Of a stretch of 64,000 nt of DNA, positions 39,055 through 49,206 are shown in pieces. The notes beneath the pieces were generated by a model. That model saw only the letters and a list, made by a program, of their open reading frames with translations. It was not told the DNA's origin and made no database searches. The stretch spans positions 62,001 to 126,000 of the forward strand of contig CAXXDW010000009.1 in assembly GCA_963665575.2 (NCBI GenBank), given 5' to 3'. Within the stretch, counting starts at the first letter, position 1, and each line of letters opens with the position of its first letter. A program made the position numbers and the translations under genes. Source of the DNA: Rariloculus sp963665575 (lineage in GTDB: Bacteria > Pseudomonadota > Gammaproteobacteria > Steroidobacterales > Rariloculaceae).

Positions 39055-39478
39055 GGCGTCGCTCAGCCTGCGCGATGAACGCGGTCAACTGCGAATGGGC
39101 AATCTCCTCGAATACGGAGGTGAACAACGCCGACAGCAGAGAACCCGCAACCTCGATATCCATCGACAATCCCACCTCGGAGCCGCCCTCGGGCAGGTCA
39201 CGGAAGCTCCAATGGCCTTCGAGCCGCCGAAACGGCCCGGAAATGAGTTCGATGTCGATGCGATGCGGCTCATCGAGCGTGTTGCGTGTGCGAAAGCTGC
39301 GGTTGAAGCCGCTCATTCCGACGTCGACAACGGCTTCGACGATGTTGCCGTCCCGCCTCGCGACCCGCGCACCGTGACACCACTTCAGCACGTCCGGATA
39401 GCCTCCGATGTCATTGACGATCGCGAACATCTGTGCGGCGGAGCATGCGACGCGCTCGGTACGCCTGACGGTCGCCAT
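39044..39478 (-). CDS. ratA: RatA family START-domain protein
   Basis: A 144-residue START/polyketide-cyclase-like protein. In E. coli RatA can block ribosome subunit association; mitochondrial relatives (Coq10) bind ubiquinone. Sequence marks are VACSAAQMFAIVNDIGGYP and the C-terminal FEEIAHSQLTAFIAQAERR. In most relatives smpB lies next door on the opposite strand. Here smpB is 6.7 kb away. Confidence 0.93.
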   Translation of the reverse strand: MATVRRTERVACSAAQMFAIVNDIGGYPDVLKWCHGARVARRDGNIVEAVVDVGMSGFNRSFRTRNTLDEPHRIDIELISGPFRRLEGHWSFRDLPEGGSEVGLSMDIEVAGSLLSALFTSVFEEIAHSQLTAFIAQAERRHGR

Positions 39479-39543
39479 CAGCGTTTCCGAATGGTCACGG
39501 GCGCGCGTTCGGCGTCAGCAACGCCCCGGACAGAAGTGGTAAT

Positions 39544-40431
39544 GTGAAGGCCAACGACCAAGGATCCGCGTCGATTCCGATGCCCGAACGCCCGCCCAAA
39601 ACGATGTTCACCGGCATGGTGGACGGATTGACCATGCATGGCAAGGCTGGCCCGATTTGGGTTCGCTGCCTTGTGTGGCTCGGCGCGCACGTCCCTGAAA
39701 GCGAAGTCGCTGCCCGACGGCGAGCGCGGTGCCGGGGACTGCCGGGGCCGGTCGTTGCCTTTCTCGTCAGCCTGACAGCCGGCTGGTCCAACCTCGCTGC
39801 GCAGACACCAACAGCGCCTGATCTTTCCGGCAACTACATTCGCGGGGACTTCGTCGGCCTTGGCGAGATCGGTCAGCTCATCGACGGCGAACTTCTGACA
39901 ACCGAGGGGCAGCGCCGCCGGGATGAATACGACTACCAGACCGACGATCCCGTCTACGGCTGCGTCCCGGCGAGCTGGACCCGCGTCTGGTGGAACCCGA
40001 ACGTCGTCGTGCAGGTCAGTCAGGACGCCGATCATGTCCGCCTGAGGTACGAGTTCATGGATCTCGATCGCGAGATTCCGCTGGCGACCGAAGGCGGCCC
40101 GCGTGACGCACTCGGCATCGACGGATTCCCCACACTTGGACGATCCGTGGCGTGGTACGACGGCGACACGCTCGTCATAGACACGAGCGACTACGAACGC
40201 GGCTACGTCGCGACGATGGCCGACTGGGCGGGGCTGGCGCAAAGCCGCCGAATGCGGACCATCGAAAGGCTGACGCGCGGCGCCGACGGCCTCACGATCG
40301 AAATCACACACCTCGACCCGGTCGTCTTCAGGCGGCCGTTCGTCGTCACGTTCCATTACGTCGCCACGGACTACGAACTGCTCGACTACGGCTGCCGGCC
40401 GGAGGAAGCGAGTATCGTCACACCCGACTGA
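39544..40431 (+). CDS. Exported protein of unknown function, partner of a DUF6152 protein
   Basis: The protein has up to 295 residues. A hydrophobic stretch ending TAGWSNLAAQ (about 70-87) looks like a signal peptide, so the real start may be an internal codon nearer to it; the first ATG is given here. The mature part has GRSVAWYDGDTLVIDTSDYE and RTIERLTRGADGLTIEI. It resembles the C-terminal half of the fused protein at 2278..3321. The next gene, 16 bp on, is a DUF6152 protein. Function unknown. Confidence 0.65.
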   Translation: MKANDQGSASIPMPERPPKTMFTGMVDGLTMHGKAGPIWVRCLVWLGAHVPESEVAARRRARCRGLPGPVVAFLVSLTAGWSNLAAQTPTAPDLSGNYIRGDFVGLGEIGQLIDGELLTTEGQRRRDEYDYQTDDPVYGCVPASWTRVWWNPNVVVQVSQDADHVRLRYEFMDLDREIPLATEGGPRDALGIDGFPTLGRSVAWYDGDTLVIDTSDYERGYVATMADWAGLAQSRRMRTIERLTRGADGLTIEITHLDPVVFRRPFVVTFHYVATDYELLDYGCRPEEASIVTPD

Positions 40432-40447
40432 CGCGGTACCAGGGAGC

Positions 40448-40831
40448 ATGAACATGAAGTCTGCGGCGCTGGTTCTCGGCGTCCTTGTCGTTGGCAGCGC
40501 CCTCGCCCATCACTCGCTCGCGGTCAATTTCGACCAGAGCAGGGAGATCACGGTCGAGGGCCGGTTGACGGACGTGGCCTGGCGGAATCCGCACTCCCAT
40601 CTCAGGGTCGTCACACCGGATATCGGCGGCACGGAATGGCTCGTCGAATTCGGAGCCATCAACACGATGCGGCGCCTGGACTTCGAGACGGACCGCTTCG
40701 TCGCCGGCGAGCTGATCTCGATCACCGGTTGGCCGGGACACCGTGAGCGTACGATGTACTACCTCGAAGCAACACTCGAGGACGGCACGCGCCTGATTTG
40801 CGCGGGCCCGTCGTGTTCCCCGGAGCGTTAA
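40448..40831 (+). CDS. DUF6152 family exported protein
   Basis: The protein has 127 residues. A signal peptide (1-20) is followed immediately by the HHSLAVNFD motif of the family, then VEGRLTDVAWRNPHSHL. It starts after a GGGAG site. It matches the N-terminal domain of the fused protein at 2278..3321. Function is not known; the His pair at the mature N-terminus suggests metal binding, but this is only inference. Confidence 0.75.
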   Translation: MNMKSAALVLGVLVVGSALAHHSLAVNFDQSREITVEGRLTDVAWRNPHSHLRVVTPDIGGTEWLVEFGAINTMRRLDFETDRFVAGELISITGWPGHRERTMYYLEATLEDGTRLICAGPSCSPER

Positions 40832-40853
40832 ACGCGACGCGCGTACCCGTCGT

Positions 40854-43800
40854 TCAGCGAAGCACGAGAGTCTGCGGCTCGCCCGCCGACGACCGAACCC
40901 TGAGCGCCCCCTCCCGCGTGCCCTGGCTGGTGTTGATGACGATCAGCTCGGTCGCGCTGCCTTCGCCGTTGCCAAAGCGCGGGTAGATCAGCGCGTCGGT
41001 GGCGTTGCCGGCCTGCTGCAATGGAATGTCTGTGACGACGAGTTCGCCGAGGATGTTTCTGGTCTTGCGCTGCAACAAGGCGGCGATGTCCGAATCCGAA
41101 AACACCCTGACGGTGCCGCGCAACGGGCTTCGGCCGAACACGTCTTCCAGAGACAACTCGACCTGCCGGCCCAGCGGCACGATGCGTTCGTGTTTCGCGA
41201 TCGAGTTGCCGTCAAGATCGAACAGTTCGAGGTATACGGTTGCCGGCACCCGGCCTTCGTTGACCAGGCTCATCGCGAGATCGATGTCGCCGTGGCGCAG
41301 CAGGCTCGGGTAGGTGACGGCGGGAGCCCACATCAGCGTACCTTCCTGGTGGGAGTTGACGACATGGGCGCTGCGGATCGTGGCGTCCCTGCGCTCGGCC
41401 AGTACCAGCGCGGCGGCGCTCGGCGCGCTGCCCTGAACGGCCCTGACGATACCGACACCGTTTGCCGCCGGTCTCGTGTCCTGCGCCGTTTCCTGCACGA
41501 ACACGCCCCCCGGGGCGATTTCGTAGTTCACGAGACCGCCATCGACCTCAAGCACACCGCTCATCGCTTCATCGGTCGGGTTCAGCAGCACGTAGCTGAT
41601 CTGTTGGCCGGCTCCGGTGGTCACTGACGGCAACACGCGTCGTTGCATGAGCAGGTCGCTTTCGGCATTCCTGGCGCGCGGCGCCGCGGCAAAAAGCGTT
41701 CCGCCCCGCCCGTCAGGAATCCTCAGTACGCCGCTTGCGCTGACGGGCGCGTCCGCCGTGAGGGCCAGTGCCGCCTGCGTCTCTTCTGAAAATAATTCTC
41801 CGGTATCCAAGATCCATTGCCCGCCCGCGGCCAATTGGCGGCGCTCCGTGGCCGCACCACCCTCTGTCGTGCGCAACTGGAGTTCCACTTCGACATCGGC
41901 GTCATTGCCATTCACGATCGACAGGTCCATGGTCCTGCCGTCGCGCGTGTCCACGTAGAACAATGCGGACGGCGCAGGGTCGGGCACGTCGAGCATGACC
42001 TCGGTTTCAAGCACCCGGCTCTGCCGCTCGCTGTCGGCGTCCATCGTCGCCGTGGTGAGCAAGTGTCCACTGAGCGCGACAAGCTCGGCGGCGCCGTCCA
42101 GCTCCATGTCGGAGTAACCGATCGACCGGGGCTCAGGACCGATCGACATCTGCGCGTCGAGCGATTCGTATGCGAGTTGCGAGCGCGCGGGCAGATCGAC
42201 CCGGTAGTCGACGCGAGGCATGGTGAAGACCGTCATCCGCCCATTGAGCCCTTCGCTCTGGAACAGCCGCTGGTCGGCGGAGTCGAAGTCGCTTCCCCGG
42301 GGATCGTGGAGCCGGTCCGGATGGTGGCGCGGGTCGCCCGGCCCCATCTCGACGGCGTCGAAGGTCTGTTCGCCGATCACGGCGGACGCTGCGGGCAGAT
42401 TCGCCGTATGCCCCGCGGGCATGTCGTAGACCAGGATGCGGTGGTTGTACTTGTCGGTGACGTAGAGCCTGTCGTTCACGGTGTCGTACGACAGCCCGTC
42501 GGTCTGTCTGAATCGGCTTTGAGACAGGCCGGGCGTGCCGCTCCTGAAGTCCTGCTGGCCGATCACGAACGAAGCCGGTTGCCCGTTTCGGAGCTGCTCC
42601 GGATGCACATCGAACGCCAGCACCCGATGCTGCCAGGCCACACCGACGAACAGACGCTGGTTCGCCTCGTCCAGTTCGAGGTCGCCGGGCAATTCCCAGC
42701 GCGTGCGCGACAGCCCGGTTTCCGTCGAGGTGAAGTCGTCCTGGCCGAGCACGGCGATGGCGTCGGCGCCGTTTGCGATCCGCTCGGGATGCACGTCAAA
42801 GACGAGCACTCGATGATTGCCGCCGTCGGTGACGAAAAGCCGCTGGTTGACCCGGTCCATCACCATTTCCGCGGCACGCGCCTCGCTCGGATAGATGCCG
42901 CGGCCGGCACGGGAACCGAAGTAGATCCGGTTGCGCGCAGCGCGGGGATCGTACGAGACGAAGTCCGCCTGACCGAGAACGTAGGAGGCTTCCATGCCGC
43001 TTTCGACCTGACCCGGCGTCATGTCGAAAACCAGCACGCGATCGCTCCAGGTGTCGGCCACGAACAGCCGCTTGTGGGAGTCGTCGTACTCCACCGCCAG
43101 GGGCAGCTTGATGCTCGTCGCGTCCTGGCCCGGGCGCAGCACGCTCGTTTGCGTGTCCGGCTGGCCCAGCGCCCAGCGGGCACCGCGGTCGAGGATCCGG
43201 TTCATGCGGTCCAACGGGTAGATGAGCACGCGATGTCCGTAGTTGTCGCTGACGAAGAGCCGGTGATCCACCGTGTCGAGCGACACGTCCCTGGCCTGGG
43301 TCCAGTAGCGCGGCGAGATTCGATTGTTGGCGGAACGGGCCAGGAAGTCCGGCTCGCCCTCGGGGTTGATGTGACCGATCTGGTCGAGCATCGGGGTCGC
43401 CGTGGTCTGCATCCTGTCCGGATGAATGTCGAAGATGTTGATCCGGTTGCCGGCCGGGTAACCGTCCGGCACATAGGCCAGTTGCCGCTCGGAATCGATG
43501 GTGACCCTCGGCATGGTCAGGCGGGTCTGCGAAACGGCCGGGTCCGTCGACTCGAAATCGGGCTGGCCCAGCACCGCGATGGCATCTTCGTTCAATGCGC
43601 CGTTCAGTTTGTCCGGATGGACGTCGAAGACGAGGATGCGGTTGCCGAACTGCTCGCCGACGAAGAGCCTGTGATTCTGCGTGTCGACCGACATCCTGCC
43701 CGAGCCGTACCTCCTGAGGTCCGAACGCGGCATCTGCGACTCGAAATCGTCCTGTCCGATCACCGCAAAGGCTTCGATTCCCGAATCCAGACTCGCGTCG

Positions 43801-44651
43801 CTGACGTCGAAGACCAGGATGCGGCGATTGCCGCTGTCGGCGACGTACAGGTGCTCAAGCACGTCATCGTAGGCGACTCCGCCGACGCCCGCGAAGCGGT
43901 TCCGGCCCAAGCCCCGCTGCCGAGCCGCAAGGTCGGGCTGGCCGATGACGAACCTCGCGTCCATGCCGTTCTCGAACCGATCCGGATGCACATCCCAGAC
44001 CAGCACGCGGTTGTTGCCGCTGTCGGCGAAGAAGTAAAGCTGACGCTCCGAGTCGATGATGCCGAACCCGCCGCCGCCGATCGTGGCGGGGCCTTCGCCC
44101 GGCGACCATGTCTCGAAATGGGGCTGTCCGAGCACACCGATGGCTTCCGGGAGTTCCCCGCGTCCGAGTACCGCCAGACTCTCCGGACTGATGTCGAAAA
44201 CCAGAATCCGAAACCCGGGCGGGCCGAGGCTCGCGTTGTCGGTCACGAACAGCCGCTGGTTGACCTCGTCGACCGAGCCGCCGAAGGGAAAGTTCAGGTA
44301 GGTCCGGCCGAGCGGCGCAAAGGCAAACCCGCGCCCGATGAGGCTGCGGCCGATGCCGTAATCGGCGTGACGCTGCTCGGGCAGTCCGTCATCGCCCAGA
44401 GGATAGATGTCGTAACGGGAGTTGCCGTGGTGCCCGATGAAAAGTCGATTGTTGGCCTTGTCCAAGGCCACACTGCCGGGTCACCAGACGCCGTGGCTCG
44501 TGCCTCCGCCATTGGCCACGCCGCCGATGAATGTCGGGTTGCCGGCGATGTCGTCGGCTCCGAGCGTGTCGCTGGCCGGCAAACCAGTCTGCTGCGCATG
44601 AGCGGTGCAAGCGGCCAGTAGTCCTCCAAGAAGAAGGGACGATCTGCTCAT
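40854..44651 (-). pseudogene. Very large exported beta-propeller (NHL-like repeat) protein, interrupted by one in-frame TGA
   Basis: One continuous frame of 1266 codons runs from an ATG at 44651, with a strong GGGGGAG site, to 40854. A single TGA at 44481-44483 breaks it. The first 56 codons give a signal peptide (LLLGGLLAACTAHAQ, which also fits a lipobox) and the start of the mature protein. After the TGA, 1205 codons continue with many units of the type RLFVADSxNHRVLVFDVHP and VLGQDDF, which form beta-propellers. The C-terminal third (about the last 430 residues) is a different beta-rich region. A GTG just after the stop could start translation, but the product would lack a signal peptide. 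It may be recently inactivated, recoded or a sequencing error. Confidence 0.7.
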
Positions 44652-44738
44652 TATTTCTCCCCCGGTATCCCTGATGCAGAGTATGCGTTTGATCATAAGT
44701 CGAGCGTTCGAAATGTCCATTGGGCTTTTTGTTCGTCG

Positions 44739-46112
44739 CTAGATCACCCCGAAGCCGCGCAGCAGCGCCGCCACGACAGCCAGCGGTGTGAGGTAGCGGA
44801 CCGTAAAACGCCAGACCCGGTACGCCTTGCCGGCTTCCGGGTCCAGCTCGTCAGCCGTTGACGCACGCGCCATGACCCAGCCGGCGAAGATCACGATCGC
44901 AAGTCCCCCGACAGGCAACAGGATGCTATTGCTCAGAAAGTCGATGTTGTCGAAGAACGTGCCGCGCAGGAACGTCACACCGCTCCACGTGCTGAAAGAC
45001 AATACCGTCAGCAAGCTCAGGAGCCAGGTGATGCCGGCAACCAGGGCTGCTGCCGGAGCGCGCTTGAACCCGAACCTCTCGATGAACCAGGCCGTGCCCG
45101 GCTCCATCATGCTGATCGCCGAGGTCCAGGCTGCGAATGTCAGCAGCACGAACAGAAGCGTCGCGATGACGGTACCGCCCGCCATCTGGCCGAACGCGAG
45201 CGGCAGCGACTGGAACACGAGCCCGGGGCCCGCATCCGGTGCAAGACCGTTGGCGAACACGATCGGGAACACGACGAGCGCAGCGACCAGTGCGATCGCC
45301 GTGTCAGCGGCGACGACTGCCACCGACATCTTCATGATGGACGTGTCGCTCGGCAGATAGGCACCGTAGGCCATCACCGCACCCATACCGACACTAAGCG
45401 TGAAGAACGCGTGCCCTAGGGCCTCCATGAGCCCGTCGCGCGTCAGTTCATCGAAACGCGGCTCGAACATGAACCGAAGTCCCTCGGCGAAGTTGCCCTC
45501 AACCGCGCTGTAACCGAGCAGGACGAGCAGCAGAACGATCAAAGCCGGCATCATGACCTGCACGGCACGCTCGATGCCTCGCTCGACGCCGCGCGCAATC
45601 ACGAATGCCGTCGCTGCAAGGAATATCGTGTGCCAGATCCCGGTCCGAAGCGGGTTTGATGAGAGCGAATTGAAGGTCGCCTCGACGGTCTCACGAGTCG
45701 CACCGGCGAACGCGTTGCTCGCGGACTCGAATACATAAGCAAGTGCCCAACCAGCGATTACGCTGTAGAACGACAGGATCAGGAACCCCGTGCCCACGCC
45801 CGCGGCACCTACGAGTTTCCAGTTTCCCGAGCCCGATTCCTCCTCGCCGAGCAATCGCATCGTTCCCACGGGACTTCGCCGGCCGCGCCGGCCGATGAGT
45901 ACCTCCGCCATCATGATCGGCAGGCCGACGATCACGATGCACACGAGATAGACGATGACAAACGCGCCGCCGCCGTTCTCTCCCGCGATGTACGGGAAGC
46001 GCCAGATGTTGCCGAGACCGACAGCGGATCCGGTGACCGCAAGAATGAAGGCCAGTCTCCCCGACCACTGGCCATGCAAGGATGTCCGGCCACCGGTGCC
46101 CGTTTCGGTCAT
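44739..46112 (-). CDS. Sodium-dependent transporter, neurotransmitter:sodium symporter family
   Basis: Inner-membrane importer of 457 residues with about 11-12 helices. The family N-terminus is clear: AVTGSAVGLGNIWRFPYIAG, which forms the sodium and substrate site in LeuT-type carriers. ENGGGAFVIVYLVCI follows. Bacterial members import amino acids or related amines; the substrate is unknown. It is divergent from smpB and downstream-facing to the propeller gene. Confidence 0.92.
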   Translation of the reverse strand: MTETGTGGRTSLHGQWSGRLAFILAVTGSAVGLGNIWRFPYIAGENGGGAFVIVYLVCIVIVGLPIMMAEVLIGRRGRRSPVGTMRLLGEEESGSGNWKLVGAAGVGTGFLILSFYSVIAGWALAYVFESASNAFAGATRETVEATFNSLSSNPLRTGIWHTIFLAATAFVIARGVERGIERAVQVMMPALIVLLLVLLGYSAVEGNFAEGLRFMFEPRFDELTRDGLMEALGHAFFTLSVGMGAVMAYGAYLPSDTSIMKMSVAVVAADTAIALVAALVVFPIVFANGLAPDAGPGLVFQSLPLAFGQMAGGTVIATLLFVLLTFAAWTSAISMMEPGTAWFIERFGFKRAPAAALVAGITWLLSLLTVLSFSTWSGVTFLRGTFFDNIDFLSNSILLPVGGLAIVIFAGWVMARASTADELDPEAGKAYRVWRFTVRYLTPLAVVAALLRGFGVI

Positions 46113-46170
46113 GTCGATTTCTCCCCGCAGCGTGTTTTTTCGGTTGGGATAATAGGATCATTGCAGCGTC

Positions 46171-46656
46171 ATGGCCAAGAAGCGGGAAAAGCAGCAGGCG
46201 CCGAACACGATCGCAAGAAACAAGCGGGCGCGTTTCAACTACTTCATCGAGGAACGCCTTGAGGCGGGGCTCGAGCTGACGGGCTGGGAAGTCAAGAGCC
46301 TGCGCGCCGGCAAGGCCCAGCTCACGGACAGCTACGTGACATTCCGCGACGGGGAGGCCTGGCTCCTCGGGGCGCACATCACACCGCTGCCGACGGCCTC
46401 GGATCACGTTCAGCCGGATCCGACACGTACTCGCAGGCTGTTGCTGCACCGGCAGGAGATCGACCGCTTGGCGGGGCTCGTCGAACGCCGCGGCTACGCG
46501 CTCGTTGCGCTTGAGCTTTACTGGAAAAAGTCGCGAGCCAAGCTCGCTGTCGGGCTTGCCAAGGGCAAGAAGCAGCAGGACAAGCGAGCAACGGAGAAGG
46601 ATCGCGACTGGGAACGGACCAAGGCACGGGTCCTCAAGAGACACGGGCGCGGTTGA
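46171..46656 (+). CDS. smpB: SsrA-binding protein SmpB
   Basis: Binds tmRNA and brings it to stalled ribosomes for trans-translation. It has 161 residues. The core contains IARNKRARFNYFIEE, GWEVKSLRAGKAQLTDSYV and LYWKKSRAKLAVGLAKGKKQ. The C-terminal basic tail ends DWERTKARVLKRHGRG. It precedes ssrA on the same strand by 170 bp. Confidence 0.97.
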   Translation: MAKKREKQQAPNTIARNKRARFNYFIEERLEAGLELTGWEVKSLRAGKAQLTDSYVTFRDGEAWLLGAHITPLPTASDHVQPDPTRTRRLLLHRQEIDRLAGLVERRGYALVALELYWKKSRAKLAVGLAKGKKQQDKRATEKDRDWERTKARVLKRHGRG

Positions 46657-46784
46657 TGAACTGCTGTGCCATCGGGCCACACTGACCCGCGAAACCGGCC
46701 ACGGCATGGGTACGCCGGCGATTCTTTGGGTTGCAACGTCCTCCGTTTCCCGAGCCGTCAGCGTGAGGGGCAAGGGCGTGCCGC

Positions 46785-46812
46785 TTGAAAGCCAGCCGTT
46801 TGGCCGTACAAT
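46785..46812 (+). promoter_or_regulatory. Promoter of ssrA
   Basis: TTGAAA (46785-46790) and TACAAT (46807-46812) are 16 bp apart. Transcription would start about 7 bases later, leaving a short 5' leader to be removed before the mature tmRNA end at 46827. Confidence 0.65.
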
Positions 46813-46826
46813 TCACCCCCTGCGAT

Positions 46827-47202
46827 GGGGGCGACATGGCTTCGACGTGGGTCGCGAAACCTCATGGTGCATGCCGAGGTGCAGAAATCCTCGTAAAACT
46901 CTCTGCAAACCAGATAGTTGCCAACGACGACAACTACGCACTCGCCGCTTAATACCCGGTAGGGTGCCGTCTGACTGGAGCCGTGCTTGTGCGTCCAGCG
47001 TCCCTCGGGACACTCAGGCGTCATAACTCACAAGATCGCGATAAGGCAGGTCCGGGGCCGCGTCGTTAAACCACTACGGAATCGCTGTTGCGCAGGCCCT
47101 GTCGGTCGGGCAGCCAGCAGCTAAAACAATCGACCGGACAAGCATGTAGAGCCTGAGGCAGAGGGCTTGCGGACGCGGGTTCGATTCCCGCCGCCTCCAC
47201 CA
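46827..47202 (+). ncRNA. ssrA: Transfer-messenger RNA (tmRNA)
   Basis: A 376-nt one-piece tmRNA. The 5' GGGGGCG pairs with the 3' CGCCTCC of the tRNA-like domain, which ends ACCA. The T-arm GCGGGTTCGATTCCCGC is intact. The tag frame resumes at GCC (46920) and reads ANDDNYALAA before TAA at 46950. It releases stalled ribosomes together with SmpB and marks nascent chains for proteolysis. Confidence 0.96.
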
Positions 47203-47354
47203 CACTCCCCCCGGCGTGCCCCCGGTGCAGTGGACACTTTCGGACCATGTCGGGAGCATCGAACTTATGACTCTCGCGAGGTTCTGCCGAGACTGTCCAA
47301 GCAATGGGTTCGTTACTGCGGTAAGTTAACGCGGTCTGGGCACGGACATTGAGG

Positions 47355-48083
47355 ATGCCAGTGATCGCAGCAACTGCATGGCCTGCACACAGAGAACGCG
47401 CGACCATCCACCGACGGCCGCGGGGGGTCTCAGCAACGATTGCAGGATGGCGGGCTGAGGCTTGGGACATCGTTCGGAAAGCCGTAGCGGCGCACGTTGT
47501 GGCTATGCTCGCCGTGACGGGCGCCTGGGCGCAAACCATGGTTGTTCTGGAAACCGAACTCGGCGACATCTCGATCGAGGTATACGAAGAGCAGGCGCCG
47601 ATTTCGTCGGCAAGCTTTCTTGCTCATGTCGATGGCGGCGACCTCGACGGGGGTGCGTTCTATCGGTCAGTCACCGTGGAGAACGACAACGGGAGCCCGA
47701 CTATCGAAGTCATTCAGGGCGGCTTGATCGGCGGGGAATCGCAGTTGCCGACCGTAGAGCACGAATCCACTGCGGTTACGGGCATCCTCCACGAGGACGG
47801 CGTGGTTTCCCTTGGCCGAACCGATCCGGGCACGGCAACGGGCGCGGCCTTCTTCATTTGTATCGGCGATCAACCCGGGCTGGATTTCGGCGCCACGCGC
47901 AATCCGGATGGACTGGGATTCGCGGCGTTCGGACGGGTTGTCGAAGGCATGGACGTGGTACGCGCCATTCACCGTCGGGAGGCCAACGGACCCAGCGATT
48001 CGCCCTATACCGAGGGGCAGATACTCACCGAATACGTGGGAATCGTCTCGGCTTACCGTCAGATCCCGGCCGCTGACGATTAG
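47355..48083 (+). CDS. Exported cyclophilin-type peptidyl-prolyl isomerase
   Basis: The cyclophilin domain starts at MVVLETELGDISIEVYEEQAP. Its core residues are present in GAAFFICIGDQPGLDFG and AFGRVVEGMDVVRAI. A hydrophobic segment VVAMLAVTGAWAQ just before it looks like a signal peptide, but it is preceded by about 40 residues, so the true start is uncertain. ATG at 47355 is used here (242 residues); TTG at 47349 is also possible. Probably a periplasmic folding helper. Stands alone after ssrA. Confidence 0.8.
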   Translation: MPVIAATAWPAHRERATIHRRPRGVSATIAGWRAEAWDIVRKAVAAHVVAMLAVTGAWAQTMVVLETELGDISIEVYEEQAPISSASFLAHVDGGDLDGGAFYRSVTVENDNGSPTIEVIQGGLIGGESQLPTVEHESTAVTGILHEDGVVSLGRTDPGTATGAAFFICIGDQPGLDFGATRNPDGLGFAAFGRVVEGMDVVRAIHRREANGPSDSPYTEGQILTEYVGIVSAYRQIPAADD

Positions 48084-48209
48084 CGCACTGCGCGATCGGG
48101 TGGCATTCGACTTCTGCCTTCTGCGGCCAGCGATCGCTGGAAATCCAGCCGCAACCCCGGGCGGATGCGGCAGACGGAGGCGGCCCCGAAGTCACCGCAT
48201 CCGAACCGG

Positions 48210-48650
48210 TCAATTCGCCCGGTCGACGACCTGCGCGACGTGAACGATACGATCAGCAAGATACGGATGGGCGCGCACCCTGTCGTGGAACCGAATGTCT
48301 GCCGTCACCACCGGATATTGCCTTTGGATGGCCAGAGCCAGATAGAAGCAATCGTAGGCGGGGTGTTCGAGGTCGACGGCCAGACGGGCGGCGCCGGCGG
48401 CCAGTTCAAGCATGGAGACGGGAACGGAAACCGGAACGTCTTCCAGCAACTTCGCCGCGTCGGCGAGATCGGCGGCAGACATGTCGTCGCGACGGTGCAT
48501 TGCCCAAAGTGCGTTTGTGGCCTCCGCAAAGACGAGGCCAGGAGCGACCAACGTGAAGCCACGGTCGAGAAGCGTGGCTGCTTCTGTCGAGAATTCTTCG
48601 TCAACGAGCCACTTGATCAGGACACTGGCATCGACCACGTAACTGATCAC
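48210..48650 (-). CDS. PIN-domain ribonuclease toxin (VapC family)
   Basis: Toxin of a type II toxin-antitoxin pair, 146 residues. The four acidic residues of the PIN active site are D7 (VVDASV), E43 (FAEATNAL), D100 (HPAYDCFYLALA) and D118 (VTADIRF). Its ATG overlaps the antitoxin stop by 4 bp. VapC toxins cut tRNA or rRNA; the target here is unknown. Confidence 0.88.
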   Translation of the reverse strand: MISYVVDASVLIKWLVDEEFSTEAATLLDRGFTLVAPGLVFAEATNALWAMHRRDDMSAADLADAAKLLEDVPVSVPVSMLELAAGAARLAVDLEHPAYDCFYLALAIQRQYPVVTADIRFHDRVRAHPYLADRIVHVAQVVDRAN

Positions 48651-48883
48651 CGGGCAGTGTCCCGTTCGCGGTCCCGCCTTATCGTGTCGGAACTGTCCAC
48701 GGAAGATCGAAGCCTTCGCCTTAGCTGCTCTGCCCGTGCGGCGAAGTCCTCGGCCCGCCCCAACAGGGTCGTGCGCAGGATTTCGCGATGTTCAGCCTCT
48801 GCGGACCGCCCGTTGGCGACCGCCCGCTGCTTGAGCGCGCTGACCACCTCCTCGCTGACTTTGCGTACGGTCAATTGTGCCAC
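48647..48883 (-). CDS. FitA/VapB-like ribbon-helix-helix antitoxin
   Basis: Antitoxin of the pair, 78 residues from the GTG at 48883. The DNA-binding part is AQLTVRKVSEEVVSALKQRA, followed by the FitA-like SAEAEHREILRTTL. The charged C-terminal tail would bind the toxin. The same frame is open up to 49033, but the added residues have no similarity and the GTG gives the family start. It should repress its own promoter. Confidence 0.8.
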   Translation of the reverse strand: MAQLTVRKVSEEVVSALKQRAVANGRSAEAEHREILRTTLLGRAEDFAARAEQLRRRLRSSVDSSDTIRRDRERDTAR

Positions 48884-49206
48884 TGGATTTGCCTTCAATG
48901 CTGCGCAGTCAACGCCATCATAATGCTGCGGGTTCCGCCTCGCAATGGCGAAGCTATTCGATATCAAGTGGCACAAGAGCGCGCTGTTCGATCGTTTTCT
49001 CCCGTTTGACGTTGACGTGCGGGACAACCGCAAAACGGAGCACCAAGGGCGGCGCGATCAGCCTCCATGAATGCCCAAATTCACCTGCGCTTCGGGCCGG
49101 TGGCGCTGAAGGCCACGACTATAGCTATTACGTGCGCATGGTTGATTGGCCCAAAAAGCAAGGGACTATGATTGACCGATGTCGATAGACACCATACACT
49201 TTGCCG
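48884..49206. other. 323-bp gap between two divergent toxin-antitoxin operons
   Basis: It must hold the promoters of both operons, but no clear -35/-10 pair could be fixed. A 41-codon frame (48944..49069, MAKLFDIKWHKSALFDRF...) and the overlapping frame ending GTMIDRCR (to 49188) look like possible gene remnants. I recognise neither. Confidence 0.35.

Noticed and set aside
44481..44483. TGA as selenocysteine codon
   Set aside because: No stem-loop of SECIS type was evident directly after it, and the protein is a repeat propeller, not a redox enzyme. The codon falls before a repeat, not at an active site.
41817..44621. A 934-codon open frame on the + strand
   Set aside because: Antisense to the propeller gene; its apparent repeats (such as HVEDEHA) mirror the repeats of the real frame.
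47066..47569. Open frame on the minus strand over the 3' part of ssrA
   Set aside because: It overlaps the tRNA-like domain of tmRNA and has no protein similarity.
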